Assembly (NCBI RefSeq): GCF_026107415.2
Contig: NZ_JAPCHX010000004.1
Coordinates: forward strand, 62,001 to 126,000
DNA length: 64,000 nt
Source: Microbacterium sp. MPKO10
Lineage (GTDB): Bacteria; Actinomycetota; Actinomycetes; Actinomycetales; Microbacteriaceae
Direction: 5' to 3'
Below the pieces are notes generated by a model that had not been told where the DNA came from, made no database searches, and saw only the letters and a list, made by a program, of their open reading frames with translations. Each line of letters opens with the position of its first letter. The first letter of the stretch is position 1. Below, one piece after another: positions 1 to 8,984 of the stretch. The translations under genes were made by a program, and so were the position numbers.

Positions 1-3000
1 CACTGATGCTGGGTTCGACGCGCTGGATGTCGACGTCCTCGCGGGGGCAAGCGCGGGCGGACTCAATGCTGTCGTCTACGCGGCGGCTCAGCGTGCGGGT
101 GCGAGCGTGAATCGTCTGCTCGAGACCTGGCAGGATGCCGCTGATATTCGCCAACTCCTCCAGCCTCCGGGATTCTCGCGCGTGGACTCACTGTTGCGAG
201 GCGACTACTACTTCTGGCCCTGTGTCACTCGTGCGCTTCACGATCTCTATGACTCCGACGACATTCCGCGCAATCCCCTTCACCGCTCGGGCACCGTGAG
301 CATCGACCTGGCTGCGACGATCATCGACAGCGCTGACAGAAGCGTCCCCGGCGCACGCGATACGCGCGGATACTTTCATTTTGTGGGGACCGATGCGCCG
401 GGAGATGCAGCCCGCGGGCGCAGCATCCCGGACGCGACCGGGGACGGCTCCGATCTGGCCCGGCTTGCCTATGCTGCCCGATCAACGTCGTCATACCCCG
501 GCGCCTTCGAACCGGCCTTGATCTTCTCAACGACCAAGCGCGAGAGCGATGAACCCATCGGAGATGCGGCCCGTATTGATATGTCGTATGCCTTCAGCGC
601 GCATCGGCCAACGTGGGATCATCCCTTTCGCGTGATCGACGGCAGCATTCTCGACGAGGTTCCGATTGCGCAGGCGTTCACAGCGGCGCGGCGCTCAGCA
701 TCGCCGACCAGCTCCTCACGTCTCGTCCTGTACCTCGATCCGAGCCCACCTGTTCCCTCCCCCCGCACCGTCCGTCCCACCCATTACGGGCCGAACGAGC
801 CTCCACACGGACCGCTCTCCGTGCTGAAGCGGTTCACCGACCGCCAGTCGCGGATTCTCAACGTCGTGCGGCTCGGCGGCCGCTCGCCCGCAGAGCGTGA
901 ACCCGGCGCGGATGAGATCGCGCACATCGAGCGTGTCCGCCTGGCGTTACTACGGGAACACGCTCGTGGTGACGCCTATGCCGCCGCACGGTTGTCCGCT
1001 CGTTTCGAACCGGAAGCCGCCGCACGCGCCTATGTCCGTTTCCGCGCTGCCACAGACGTCGAGTACCTCAACGCCGTCACTGCCGATCCTGCGGCCTGGC
1101 AGAACTCGGCAAACATCTCATCGCGGTCCGTATGGCCGACCTGGACCGCCCAGGATCGCGAAGACCTGCAGTACTGCACCGAAACCCGCTATGGCTCGGG
1201 CGTTGACGAGCGGCAGCGGCCGAGCACCGTTGACGCGATCTCTCTCGGCTCCCAGGCCGTTCTCGATGCCGCACTCTGCGGGCTGGCCTGGGTGCGCGCC
1301 ATCGAACATCGCCGAACTGAGCAAGATACGTCGATCGCCACGGTCCGCCTGCGCCTGTATCGCGTGCTCGGGGCGGCGACGGATGACCGGGATGCCGCGA
1401 CAGTGCAGGTTCTCGATGCCGCGCGAGACGCTCCCGATCCCGCGGAACGCGCCGTTAATGCCTGGATCCAGGCCCAAGCGGATTCCGACGTCGACGATCT
1501 CTGGCGCGAGCTTGACGACGTTGTGTCCTCGCTTCGCGCACTGTCGCCTCCGGACGACGACCCGGAATGGGCACGCAGCCCGTTCAGCGCCTTCCCGGGG
1601 AAACCGGCCGGGGCACGTGACCTCGCCCCCTACCTTGCACCCCGAGGCATTCCGGAGCCGATCAGCTCGTTGTCATTCGAGCGCCTGACCGCCAGTGAGC
1701 CACCCGCCCATCTCGACCAGTTCGGGGCCCTCGTACGTCGCCGCCAGAGAGGCCGTGTGCGGATCGCCCTTGGACTCGCTCCTGCTGATGTGACAGACGA
1801 GACGATGGCCCGCCTCTTCGACGTGCCATCGCTCACCGCAGATGACAAGCTCTCCGGCTCACTCCTGTTCAACTTCGGTGGGTTCCTCAGCGGAGAGTGG
1901 CGTGCCAACGACTGGTGGTGGGGCCGGTTGGATTCAGCGGCCGCGCTCGTGCGGATTCTCAGCGATCGCTCGGGACCGACTCCGGCATCCGAGGATGCTG
2001 CCGACTCCGTCGATATCGTGCAGAGCGCACTGCTCGACGAGCTCGCCGACTCGCACCGTCCGCCTCTGTCAGCCGAGCATTCGCATGCGAGCACGGCAGA
2101 CATCCGCGAGGCATTCGAGTTCGGCGCTGACTCGCTCGACAACCTCGCACCGGCCTACCGGCTCTCCATCATGTCCCGGGGGCTTCGGATCGCCTCGCGT
2201 GCGCTCAGCAGCTCCACCGGACCCGTGGGGCGCGCCCTCATCGCCCTCGCACGCCCTCTCGCCGTCGCCCTGCCCACGGTTGTCACGCCGCTGCGCGCTG
2301 CCGCATTCGGCGCGACGATCGGGCTCGCGATCGCCGTGACCGCCGGTCTCACCGCCGATCCGAGACCATCAGAGCTCACCATCACGTGGCCCGCTCATCT
2401 GGTGTCCGCGATCGTGATCGCCGCCACGATCGCGAGCGCCATCGATGCGGAACGCCGATGGCGGAACGTCATCCGCCGAATGCATCACGTGGCGGTTCGA
2501 ATGCCACGAGATACGCTGCCCGATATTGTGGCCGTCCACGAGCGCGCGCGCGTACAAAGCCTGACGCTCTGCGCCCTGGCGATCATGACGGCCGTGTCAG
2601 GATCGGCAATCGTCGCCGTGCGCGGTCTCGACGCCACCTGGTGGATCCTGACGGCCGCTGCTTCTGCGACAGCGGCGCACGCCAGGACGCGTGCACTCGA
2701 CCTGTCGCCCTCGCGGACGCCGCTTCTTCTGTACACAGTGAGCACTGGAATGTACGTCGCGTGGGCGGCACTGATCATCGCTACCCCGATGGTTCTCGCC
2801 CCGCTCCATGCCGATCACCGTTTGGTGACACCGGTCACTGTCGCCGTCACCGGGGCGATCTGTTCCGGGCTTCTCACCGCCGGGTGGCTGCGATGGGCGC
2901 CGACGCTGCGCGGCTGGATCGCCAACCCGGTGGTGACCAGCCTCGGTGCCGCGCTGGCCGGTGCCGCCCCGGTCTGGGTGGCCACACGCGTCACCGCCGC

Positions 3001-3142
3001 CCCGTTCCCGGCTCTCACAACGGTGTCGACAGTTATCATTGCGATCGTCGCGTGGGGCACGGTTCTCTGGTGGCTCCCCGAAGTACCAGCCGGGCCACGG
3101 GACCGGTTCACCGACGACGACTCGCGCCGCTCAGCCGCCTGA
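1..3142 (+). CDS. Patatin-like phospholipase family protein with C-terminal membrane domain (5' partial)
   Basis: The frame is open from base 2, so the true start lies before the window. The patatin nucleophile elbow G-A-S-A-G-G is at bases 44-61 and the dyad Asp motif D-G-S at 638-646, so both catalytic residues of a patatin-type serine acyl hydrolase are present. The length (over 1040 residues) and the long helical middle fit the actinobacterial DUF3376 patatin-related group. The last 300 or so residues hold about seven hydrophobic segments, so the C-terminus is probably membrane-embedded. The likely role is hydrolysis of membrane lipid acyl esters; the substrate is unknown. An acyltransferase follows 14 nt downstream and may be co-transcribed. 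Confidence 0.8.
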   Translation, partial: TDAGFDALDVDVLAGASAGGLNAVVYAAAQRAGASVNRLLETWQDAADIRQLLQPPGFSRVDSLLRGDYYFWPCVTRALHDLYDSDDIPRNPLHRSGTVSIDLAATIIDSADRSVPGARDTRGYFHFVGTDAPGDAARGRSIPDATGDGSDLARLAYAARSTSSYPGAFEPALIFSTTKRESDEPIGDAARIDMSYAFSAHRPTWDHPFRVIDGSILDEVPIAQAFTAARRSASPTSSSRLVLYLDPSPPVPSPRTVRPTHYGPNEPPHGPLSVLKRFTDRQSRILNVVRLGGRSPAEREPGADEIAHIERVRLALLREHARGDAYAAARLSARFEPEAAARAYVRFRAATDVEYLNAVTADPAAWQNSANISSRSVWPTWTAQDREDLQYCTETRYGSGVDERQRPSTVDAISLGSQAVLDAALCGLAWVRAIEHRRTEQDTSIATVRLRLYRVLGAATDDRDAATVQVLDAARDAPDPAERAVNAWIQAQADSDVDDLWRELDDVVSSLRALSPPDDDPEWARSPFSAFPGKPAGARDLAPYLAPRGIPEPISSLSFERLTASEPPAHLDQFGALVRRRQRGRVRIALGLAPADVTDETMARLFDVPSLTADDKLSGSLLFNFGGFLSGEWRANDWWWGRLDSAAALVRILSDRSGPTPASEDAADSVDIVQSALLDELADSHRPPLSAEHSHASTADIREAFEFGADSLDNLAPAYRLSIMSRGLRIASRALSSSTGPVGRALIALARPLAVALPTVVTPLRAAAFGATIGLAIAVTAGLTADPRPSELTITWPAHLVSAIVIAATIASAIDAERRWRNVIRRMHHVAVRMPRDTLPDIVAVHERARVQSLTLCALAIMTAVSGSAIVAVRGLDATWWILTAAASATAAHARTRALDLSPSRTPLLLYTVSTGMYVAWAALIIATPMVLAPLHADHRLVTPVTVAVTGAICSGLLTAGWLRWAPTLRGWIANPVVTSLGAALAGAAPVWVATRVTAAPFPALTTVSTVIIAIVAWGTVLWWLPEVPAGPRDRFTDDDSRRSAA

Positions 3143-3156
3143 TACGAAGGACGCTC

Positions 3157-4326
3157 ATGTCGAGTTCACCCGCGACCGAATCCCGCCCCGCCCGCAGCAA
3201 GCGCATCCCGCTCTGGGACAACGCGCGTTTCGCCTGCATGGTGTTCGTCGTTGTGGGGCACGGCATCCAGAGACTCATCGGCGATTCGGATGCTGCACTC
3301 ACGGTGTACCTCGTCATCTATTCGTTCCACATGCCGGCGTTCGCGTTCATCAGCGGATACTTCTCGAAGTCGGGACCGCCCTCCGTGCGGCAGATGCAGC
3401 GAGTCATCACGGACATCGTGCTGCCGTACGTCTTCATGGAGACGATCTGGACAGCCGTAAAGTTCTTTGCGGAGGGCGACGAGACGCTGAATCCGACGAA
3501 GCCGTCATGGACGCTCTGGTTTCTGCTCGCCCTCGCCATATTCCGGCTCGTGCTTCCCTACCTGGCGCTCGTGCGCTGGCCGCTGCTGTGGGCAGTCGTG
3601 CTCTCGGTCGGGGTCGGCTACCTCGATAACGTGGACAGCACTTTCTCGCTCGCTCGGCTCTTCGGCATCCTTCCCTTCTTCGTGCTCGGCTGGCGCGTGA
3701 AGAAATGGGATCTTGTGACCCGGTGGGGGCTCGATGTCCGCACCCCGTGGTGGCTGCGTGCCGCTGCTCTGGCCGTGGTCGCCGCGTGGAGCGCCGTCGT
3801 CTGGTTTTCCATCGATCTCTGGCGGGAGGTCGATCTGCGCTACTGGTTCTTCTACGACCAGTCCTATGACGGTCTCGGGCAGGATGCGTGGTGGGCCGGA
3901 GCCGTTCGGCTCGGGGTGATTCTTCTCAACACCGCACTCATCGCTGCATTCATGGTGCTGATCCCGCGGCGACGCACGGTCTTCACCGGATTCGGGCAGG
4001 CCACGATGTACGTTTACCTCTTGCACAGCTTCGCGCTCTACCCCATCCGGGAGTCAGGGCTTCTCACGCACGAAGCTCTCGCCGACTATCTTCTGCCGGT
4101 GATGATCGTCGTCAGCGTGCTGCTTGCCGTCGTGCTGTCGACCTGGCCGGTACGTCGGCTGTTCCGGCCACTCATCGAGCCTAAACCGCACTGGATCTTC
4201 ACGCGCGACGACAGGCTCCCCGCGGGACCGAGCCGCACCGATCCGACCGGCTCACGGCGGCCGAAAACCGCGAGTGTTCCCACGGTGCCGCCGCAACCGG
4301 AAGCCGACACTCACCGGGCCGGATAG
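3157..4326 (+). CDS. Acyltransferase 3 family membrane protein
   Basis: This is a 389-residue polytopic protein. The ATG at 3157 is preceded by GAAGGA and starts 14 nt after the patatin gene; the same frame is open further upstream, but that part is patatin sequence read in another frame. The N-terminal W-D-N-A-R-F-A and V-V-G-H-G-I motif, with His in the first membrane segment, is typical of the acyltransferase-3 (OafA/NodX/OatA) family, which moves acyl groups to sugars or lipids across the membrane. About ten hydrophobic helices follow. The C-terminal 50 residues are a polar, Pro-rich cytoplasmic tail. The acceptor is unknown. The adjacent patatin makes a lipid or glycolipid modification role plausible. 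Confidence 0.8.
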   Translation: MSSSPATESRPARSKRIPLWDNARFACMVFVVVGHGIQRLIGDSDAALTVYLVIYSFHMPAFAFISGYFSKSGPPSVRQMQRVITDIVLPYVFMETIWTAVKFFAEGDETLNPTKPSWTLWFLLALAIFRLVLPYLALVRWPLLWAVVLSVGVGYLDNVDSTFSLARLFGILPFFVLGWRVKKWDLVTRWGLDVRTPWWLRAAALAVVAAWSAVVWFSIDLWREVDLRYWFFYDQSYDGLGQDAWWAGAVRLGVILLNTALIAAFMVLIPRRRTVFTGFGQATMYVYLLHSFALYPIRESGLLTHEALADYLLPVMIVVSVLLAVVLSTWPVRRLFRPLIEPKPHWIFTRDDRLPAGPSRTDPTGSRRPKTASVPTVPPQPEADTHRAG

Positions 4327-4332
4327 CGGCGG

Positions 4333-4515
4333 CTAGGAGCGCCGTCTCATGGCGATCAGCACGGCACCGACGATGACGAGTGCAATGATCACGGCAAGGA
4401 ATGCTTTCACCACGAACCAGAGCACCTGAAAGAAGGCGCCGATCAGCCACCAGGCAACGACGATCGCGACGATGAACACAGCAATGGCAAGAATTCGCCG
4501 GGCAGTCGTTCCCAT
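4333..4515 (-). CDS. Small membrane protein, unknown function
   Basis: This 60-residue protein has two adjoining hydrophobic stretches (about residues 8-30 and 32-54), Arg residues near the N-terminus and a positive end (R-R-R-S). That pattern predicts a two-helix membrane protein. The start has GAGAGGAT upstream. The gene is convergent with the acyltransferase, whose stop is 6 nt away. It follows rpsO on the same strand, but the rpsO terminator hairpin lies between them. Small proteins of this kind are common in Microbacteriaceae; I do not recognise a named family. Confidence 0.6.
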   Translation of the reverse strand: MGTTARRILAIAVFIVAIVVAWWLIGAFFQVLWFVVKAFLAVIIALVIVGAVLIAMRRRS

Positions 4516-4555
4516 GTGATCCTCTCTGCGGGTTCGTGCCCCCAGACTACGGCAA

Positions 4556-4587
4556 ACCGGCCGCCACCATAGTTGGTGACGACCGGT
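4556..4587 (-). terminator. rpsO terminator hairpin
   Basis: Reading the minus strand, ACCGGTCGTCACC pairs with GGTGGCGGCCGGT (13 pairs, two of them G-U) around a 6-nt loop, followed by TTTG. It lies 24 nt after the rpsO stop. The short T run makes it a reasonable intrinsic terminator. Confidence 0.7.
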
Positions 4588-4611
4588 CTGCGAAAGAAGT
4601 GCGATATACGC

Positions 4612-4881
4612 TTAGCGGCGCAATCCGAGACGCTCAATGAGCTTACGGTAGCGGGTGATGTCCACGTCGGACAGGTAGCCCAGCATGCGACGGCGCTGAC
4701 CGACGAGAAGGAGCAGTCCACGACGCGAGTGGTGGTCGTGCTTGTGGTCCTTCAGGTGCTCGGTGAGCCCCTTGATGCGCTCCGTCATCACGGCGATCTG
4801 AACCTCAGGGGATCCAGTGTCACCGGGGTGTGTCGCGTACTCTTCGATGATCGCCTTCTTGGTCTCTGCATCAAGTGCCAT
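4612..4881 (-). CDS. rpsO: 30S ribosomal protein S15
   Basis: This 89-residue protein matches S15 along its whole length. Visible signatures are the [11 protein letters not shown] stretch, [18 protein letters not shown] and the C-terminal [12 protein letters not shown]15 binds the central domain of 16S rRNA early in small-subunit assembly. The ATG has AAGGGG nine bases upstream. In many bacteria pnp follows rpsO; here a terminator and a small membrane gene follow instead. A short stem (GGTG/CACC) in the leader could be an autoregulatory site, but I cannot show that. Confidence 0.97.
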   Translation of the reverse strand: MALDAETKKAIIEEYATHPGDTGSPEVQIAVMTERIKGLTEHLKDHKHDHHSRRGLLLLVGQRRRMLGYLSDVDITRYRKLIERLGLRR

Positions 4882-4990
4882 AGAATCGATCCCCTTCCAG
4901 TCGTTGCGCGGTGCCCGTCACCCGATGTGCGAGCTCTCTTTATCCGCGGCCGATAGACGGCAACCGAACAAGACTAGCAGACCGAACCTC

Positions 4991-5449
4991 CTACGGAGTA
5001 CGGGTGAGGGCGCCCCGCGCATGGCGCACCCGTCGAGCGGCCAGTACAGAAATCCCGAGCGCGGCGAGAGCACCGATGAGGGCACCCGTACTGTTCGCGA
5101 TCACGTCACTGACGGTTGCGTATCGGGTGGCCGAGAGCAGGACGCCCTGAATGGTCTCGATCAGGAGCGTGTCGCAAACGCCGACGACGATCCCGACCCA
5201 CCACCGGGCGGGTCCCGCCCACAGTGCCACGAGCAGCCCCACGGGAATGAACATTCCGATGTTCGCCGTGAACTCCACGACGTCATACGTCAGCCACGCC
5301 GTCAGCGGATGCTGTGAGAATCCGTCGAGCACCTGGTCGATCAGCCCGACGACGCCATCGTCGAAGGGCTGGGGCGTCAGCGTGACCGCCCACACGAAGA
5401 TCAGGTAGGCGACCGCCACAATGCCGAAGAGGAGCCGCTGAAGACGCAT
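4991..5449 (-). CDS. VanZ family membrane protein
   Basis: This 152-residue protein has four predicted membrane segments. The VanZ-like features are L-T-P-Q-P-F-D-D after helix 1, the N-I-G-M-F-I-P-V-G-L motif (about residues 63-72), and an E-T-I-Q motif in helix 3 followed by R-Y-A-T-V-S-D-V-I-A-N-S-T-G-A. VanZ-like proteins are widespread and mostly uncharacterised; the founding member gives low-level teicoplanin resistance. Nothing nearby points to a van cluster, so I infer only an envelope protein. Confidence 0.85.
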   Translation of the reverse strand: MRLQRLLFGIVAVAYLIFVWAVTLTPQPFDDGVVGLIDQVLDGFSQHPLTAWLTYDVVEFTANIGMFIPVGLLVALWAGPARWWVGIVVGVCDTLLIETIQGVLLSATRYATVSDVIANSTGALIGALAALGISVLAARRVRHARGALTRTP

Positions 5450-5574
5450 CCGACCATTCTGCCCGATGTCACGGCGTGATCAGTGCACTAGTCAATGGCA
5501 CACGCGTCGCCTAGTCTGGGCGAACCGGGAAAATCTGCAGCGATCGACATCGCCGCCGCGTTGCAAGGAGGACA

Positions 5575-5769
5575 ATGAGCGCCGACAATCCGGCCCCTGA
5601 GGGCCCGCCAGAGGACGTCAAACGCAAGTTCCGCGAGGCGCTTGACCGCAAGAACAGTCAGCAGAAAGGTCCCATCGACGGCGACGATCACCTGCGTGAG
5701 AATTCGCCCGTCGACCATGCGCAGGGACGCGCGGAGCAGAAGCGCGATTTCCGTCGCAAGACGGGCTGA
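5575..5769 (+). CDS. DUF5302 domain-containing protein
   Basis: This 64-residue, highly charged, soluble protein is rich in Lys, Arg, Asp and Glu (E-D-V-K-R-K-F-R-E-A-L-D-R-K near residues 13-26, R-R-K-T-G at the end). It fits DUF5302, a small actinobacterial family of unknown function. The start is well supported, with AAGGAGG seven bases before the ATG. A strong hairpin follows the stop. The protein is probably largely disordered or helical. Confidence 0.85.
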   Translation: MSADNPAPEGPPEDVKRKFREALDRKNSQQKGPIDGDDHLRENSPVDHAQGRAEQKRDFRRKTG

Positions 5770-5791
5770 CGCGCAGCCCACAGCGGAGACG

Positions 5792-5828
5792 CGAAAGCGG
5801 ACGGTCCCGTCGGGGCCGTCCGCTTTCG
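5792..5828. terminator. Bidirectional terminator hairpin between DUF5302 gene and FMN reductase gene
   Basis: CGAAAGCGGACGG pairs perfectly with CCGTCCGCTTTCG (13 bp) around an 11-nt loop. It sits between two convergent genes, 22 nt after one stop and 15 nt after the other. There is no long T run, as is usual for actinobacterial hairpins. It could serve both strands. Confidence 0.75.
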
Positions 5829-5843
5829 TGTGCGGGACCGCCG

Positions 5844-6473
5844 TCAGTTCCCCTGGAAGCCCCCGAGGAGTTGATCGAAGTTCTCATCGAGTGCGAAGGG
5901 GTCAACGACGTTGGCCGACCGCTCCGAATCTTTCATGAGTGCGGCAAGCTCCCCCGCCGCCCGGTCGATGCGCTCCGGCAGCGATTTCACGGTGTCTTCA
6001 CCGGCGCCCCAGTCGTCACTTGCCGCATACACGGCAGTGGGGATGACGACGGAGTGCATGTAGTTGAACAGTGGTCGCATGGCGTAATCGAGCGCGAGCG
6101 AATGCCGCGGAGTCCCGCCCGTAGCACCGATCACCACCGGGAGATCGGTGAGCGCTGTGTTGTCGATCACATCGACGAATGATTTGAAAAGACCGGCATA
6201 GCTCGTCTTGAAAATGGGTGAGACGGCGATCAGACCATCAGCCCCGGTCACCTGATCGATCGCGTTCTGCAGCGGCTCATCGGCGAAACCCGTGAGTAGG
6301 TTGTTCGTAATCGACTGTGCCAGATCACGCAGCTCGAAAGTCGCGATGTCCACATCGTGGCCCGCCTCGACCAGGCGCTCCTCCGTGCTCTGCGCGAGCT
6401 TGTCCGCCAGCATCCGCGTCGACGACGGGGTGCTGAGGCCCGACGACACAACCGCGAGCTTCCGCGTTGTCAT
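5844..6473 (-). CDS. NADPH-dependent FMN reductase, CE1759 family
   Basis: This 209-residue flavodoxin-fold protein opens with V-V-S-S-G-L-S-T-P-S-S-T-R, which fits the flavin-phosphate binding loop of NADPH-dependent FMN reductases. V-S-P-I-F-K-T-S-Y-A-G-L-F-K-S-F-V-D and G-A-T-G-G-T-P-R-H-S follow as the second and third flavin-binding loops. It starts 3 nt after the upstream luciferase-like gene, so the two are co-transcribed. The pairing is the one that gave the CE1758/CE1759 families their names. The probable role is to supply reduced FMN to its partner monooxygenase. Confidence 0.88.
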   Translation of the reverse strand: MTTRKLAVVSSGLSTPSSTRMLADKLAQSTEERLVEAGHDVDIATFELRDLAQSITNNLLTGFADEPLQNAIDQVTGADGLIAVSPIFKTSYAGLFKSFVDVIDNTALTDLPVVIGATGGTPRHSLALDYAMRPLFNYMHSVVIPTAVYAASDDWGAGEDTVKSLPERIDRAAGELAALMKDSERSANVVDPFALDENFDQLLGGFQGN

Positions 6474-6476
6474 ACT

Positions 6477-7601
6477 CTATTTCTCCGATCCCGCTGGTGA
6501 CGCGCTTAGTGTAACCGTTTCACGGTGCTCAGCATTCCCCGCAGCGACGCGCGCGGCGTGAGTCGGAGCATCAGGAATGTGAGACGGGCGAACCCGCGCA
6601 AACTCGCGGCGCAGTACGGGAACGACCTCCGCGCCGAGCAGATCGAGCTGTTCCAGCACCGTTTTCAGCGGCAGGCCCGCGTGGTCCATGAGGAAGAGCT
6701 GGCGCTGGTAGTCGCCCACGTAGTCACGGAATCCCAACGTCCGATCGATCACCTGCTGCGGGCTGCCGACGGTCAGGGGGGTCTGCTTTGTGAACTCCTC
6801 GAGGCTCGGACCGTGACCGTAGACCGGCGCGTTGTCGAAATACGGCCGGAATTCATTCACCGCATCCTGTGAGTTCTTGCGCATAAAGACCTGACCGCCC
6901 AGCCCGACGATCGCCTGGTCGGCCGAGCCGTGGTAGTGCTCGAAGCGCTGACGATACAGCCCCACCATCCGCTGGGTGTGCGAACTCGGCCAGAAGATGT
7001 GGTTGGCGAAGAAGCCATCGCCGTAGTACGCGGCCTGCTCGGCAATCTGCGGTGATCGGATGCTGCCATGCCAGACAAACGGCGGGGTACCGTCCAGCGG
7101 CCGCGGGGTGGACTGGAAGCCCTGAAGCGGCGTGCGGAACTGTCCCTCCCAGTCGACGTACTCCTCACGCCACAGCTGGCGAAGCAGGCCATACTTCTCG
7201 ATGGCGAGAGGAATGCCCTGGCGGATGTCCTCGCCGAACCACGGATAGACGGGTCCTGTGTTGCCGCGGCCGAGCACCACGTCCATTCGCCCTCCGGAGA
7301 GGTGCTGAAGCATCGCGTAGTCTTCGGCAAGACGAACCGGGTCGTTCGTGGTGATCAGCGTTGTCGCCGTGGAAAGGATGATGCGCGAAGTCTTCGCCGC
7401 GAGATAGCTGTTGATCGCGACAGGGCTCGACGGAAAGAACGGTGGGTTGTGGTGCTCGCCCATGGCGAAGACATCGAGGCCGACCTCTTCTGCATGCTGG
7501 GCGATCGTGAGGACGTCCTGCAGCCGCGACGCGTCGGTGGGCGTGCGTCCGGTTACGGGGTCTGGCGTGATGTCGCCGACGCTGAAGATTCCGAATTGCA
7601 T
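6477..7601 (-). CDS. LLM class flavin-dependent oxidoreductase, CE1758 family
   Basis: This 374-residue bacterial-luciferase-like monooxygenase starts at an ATG (M-Q-F-G-I-F-S-V-G) with AGGAG nine bases upstream; an ATG 57 nt further up has no such site. Family features are G-E-H-H-N-P-P-F-F after strand 3, T-T-L-I-T-T-N-D-P-V-R and G-R-M-D-V-V-L-G-R-G-N. These enzymes use FMNH2 and O2 on unknown small substrates. The FMN reductase follows at once, so this is probably a two-component monooxygenase. Confidence 0.88.
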   Translation of the reverse strand: MQFGIFSVGDITPDPVTGRTPTDASRLQDVLTIAQHAEEVGLDVFAMGEHHNPPFFPSSPVAINSYLAAKTSRIILSTATTLITTNDPVRLAEDYAMLQHLSGGRMDVVLGRGNTGPVYPWFGEDIRQGIPLAIEKYGLLRQLWREEYVDWEGQFRTPLQGFQSTPRPLDGTPPFVWHGSIRSPQIAEQAAYYGDGFFANHIFWPSSHTQRMVGLYRQRFEHYHGSADQAIVGLGGQVFMRKNSQDAVNEFRPYFDNAPVYGHGPSLEEFTKQTPLTVGSPQQVIDRTLGFRDYVGDYQRQLFLMDHAGLPLKTVLEQLDLLGAEVVPVLRREFARVRPSHIPDAPTHAARVAAGNAEHRETVTLSASPAGSEK

Positions 7602-7754
7602 TCTCGGCCGCTCCTGACATTTCGATGCAAATGAATAGATATTCGGGACAACAGGCATCGATGCCAGGGTATTCCCCCGTCATCCGAAACGGTGTGGCAG
7701 GGTGTTCTGGCGCCGCCAGCCGGCGTGTCAGCGCGCAACAGCGCCCGAAGACGC

Positions 7755-8831
7755 TCAGTCGACCGTCAGAAGTTCGCTGGCGAGAAGCTCAAGTGTTCGT
7801 TCGCGCGCGGGGATGGCCTCGAGCGGGTCGGCATCGTACGACCCGGCAACGGGTGAGACCATCAGCTCATCGACGTCGTACTGTCGTGCCAGGGCCTGAG
7901 CCTTCGCCGCCGCTGTTGCGGGGTCACCGATGATGTAACCGTCGAGCGCCTGCTGGATGAACTCCTCCGTCAGCGCGTCGGTCTCGGCAGCCTCGGCCTC
8001 TTCGATCGTGTCGAGCGGGCCCATCGGCTTATTCGTGCGCAAACGAGCCATCTGAAGCAGGTTCGGAAGCGCCTGCGCGTACGCCTCGTCGGAAGACTCG
8101 GCGACGACGGCGTTTGCCGTCATAAATGTCTGCGGCTTCTCCGCGTGCACGGAGGGCTGGAATCCTGAGCGATAGAGATCGAGAGCCCGATCGGCTCCCC
8201 TGCCGGCAAAGTGATTGGCGAACACGTATGGCAGCCCGAAAGACGCGGCCAATGTCGCCGAGTAGTCGCTTGAGCCAAGCAGCCACACCGTCGGAGATCC
8301 GTCGGCCACCGGTGTCGACCGCAGCGAGTACTCCTTTCCGCTCGTCAGCTCGACGGTGGCGCCATCGGTCGCCAGAAGGGCGATGATGTCACTGACGTTG
8401 TTCGGAAATCGGTTCACGTCACTTGTCGCGCCGGACTGCGCAAGCACAGCGGTCACCACCGGGTCACTTCCCGGCGCTCGACCGATCCCGAGATCGATCC
8501 GGCCGGGAGCAGCGGCCTCCAGGAGTGCAAACTGCTCGGCGACGACGAGAGGCGCATGATTCGGGAGCATCACACCGCCCGAGCCGACGCGAATGCGCTC
8601 GGTGCGCGACGCGACAAGTGCGATCAGCACGGCAGGGTTCGTCGACGCGACAGCCTTCATATTGTGGTGCTCGGCCACCCAGTAACGCGTGTAACCAAGC
8701 CCATCGGCTTTCTGCGCCAGACGCGTCGACGCATGAAGCGCCTGCGCCGTTGTCTGCCGGGAACGGACGGGGATGAGGTCGAGCACTGAAAGTTCCATCA
8801 CAGAAGTGGAACGTCTCAGACTCTTTTTCAT
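7755..8831 (-). CDS. LLM class flavin-dependent oxidoreductase (luciferase family group 1)
   Basis: This 358-residue protein carries L-S-V-L-D-L-I-P-V near the N-terminus and W-V-A-E-H-H-N-M, S-G-G-V-M-L-P-N-H-A-P-L-V-V-A-E-Q and G-R-I-D-L-G-I-G-R-A-P-G, all typical of the group-1 luciferase-like oxidoreductases. The ATG at 8831 has GAGGGGGGA directly upstream; the ATG at 8798, where family members often begin, has no ribosome binding site. It is on the same strand as the CE1758/CE1759 pair but 153 nt away, so it is probably a separate unit. The substrate is unknown. Confidence 0.85.
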   Translation of the reverse strand: MKKSLRRSTSVMELSVLDLIPVRSRQTTAQALHASTRLAQKADGLGYTRYWVAEHHNMKAVASTNPAVLIALVASRTERIRVGSGGVMLPNHAPLVVAEQFALLEAAAPGRIDLGIGRAPGSDPVVTAVLAQSGATSDVNRFPNNVSDIIALLATDGATVELTSGKEYSLRSTPVADGSPTVWLLGSSDYSATLAASFGLPYVFANHFAGRGADRALDLYRSGFQPSVHAEKPQTFMTANAVVAESSDEAYAQALPNLLQMARLRTNKPMGPLDTIEEAEAAETDALTEEFIQQALDGYIIGDPATAAAKAQALARQYDVDELMVSPVAGSYDADPLEAIPARERTLELLASELLTVD

Positions 8832-8984
8832 TCCCCCCTCATGCCTCGTCTCTGCCGTCACGGAAGGTCTCCGAGGTCAGAGGTACGGGTCGCGCCCGCC
8901 GTCGACTCGACGTCGCATGCCAGGCAACCGGCGTCGTCAGGCAGACACGAGCGTGTGGCAACCGTGTCGGGCAGATGTGCCGGA

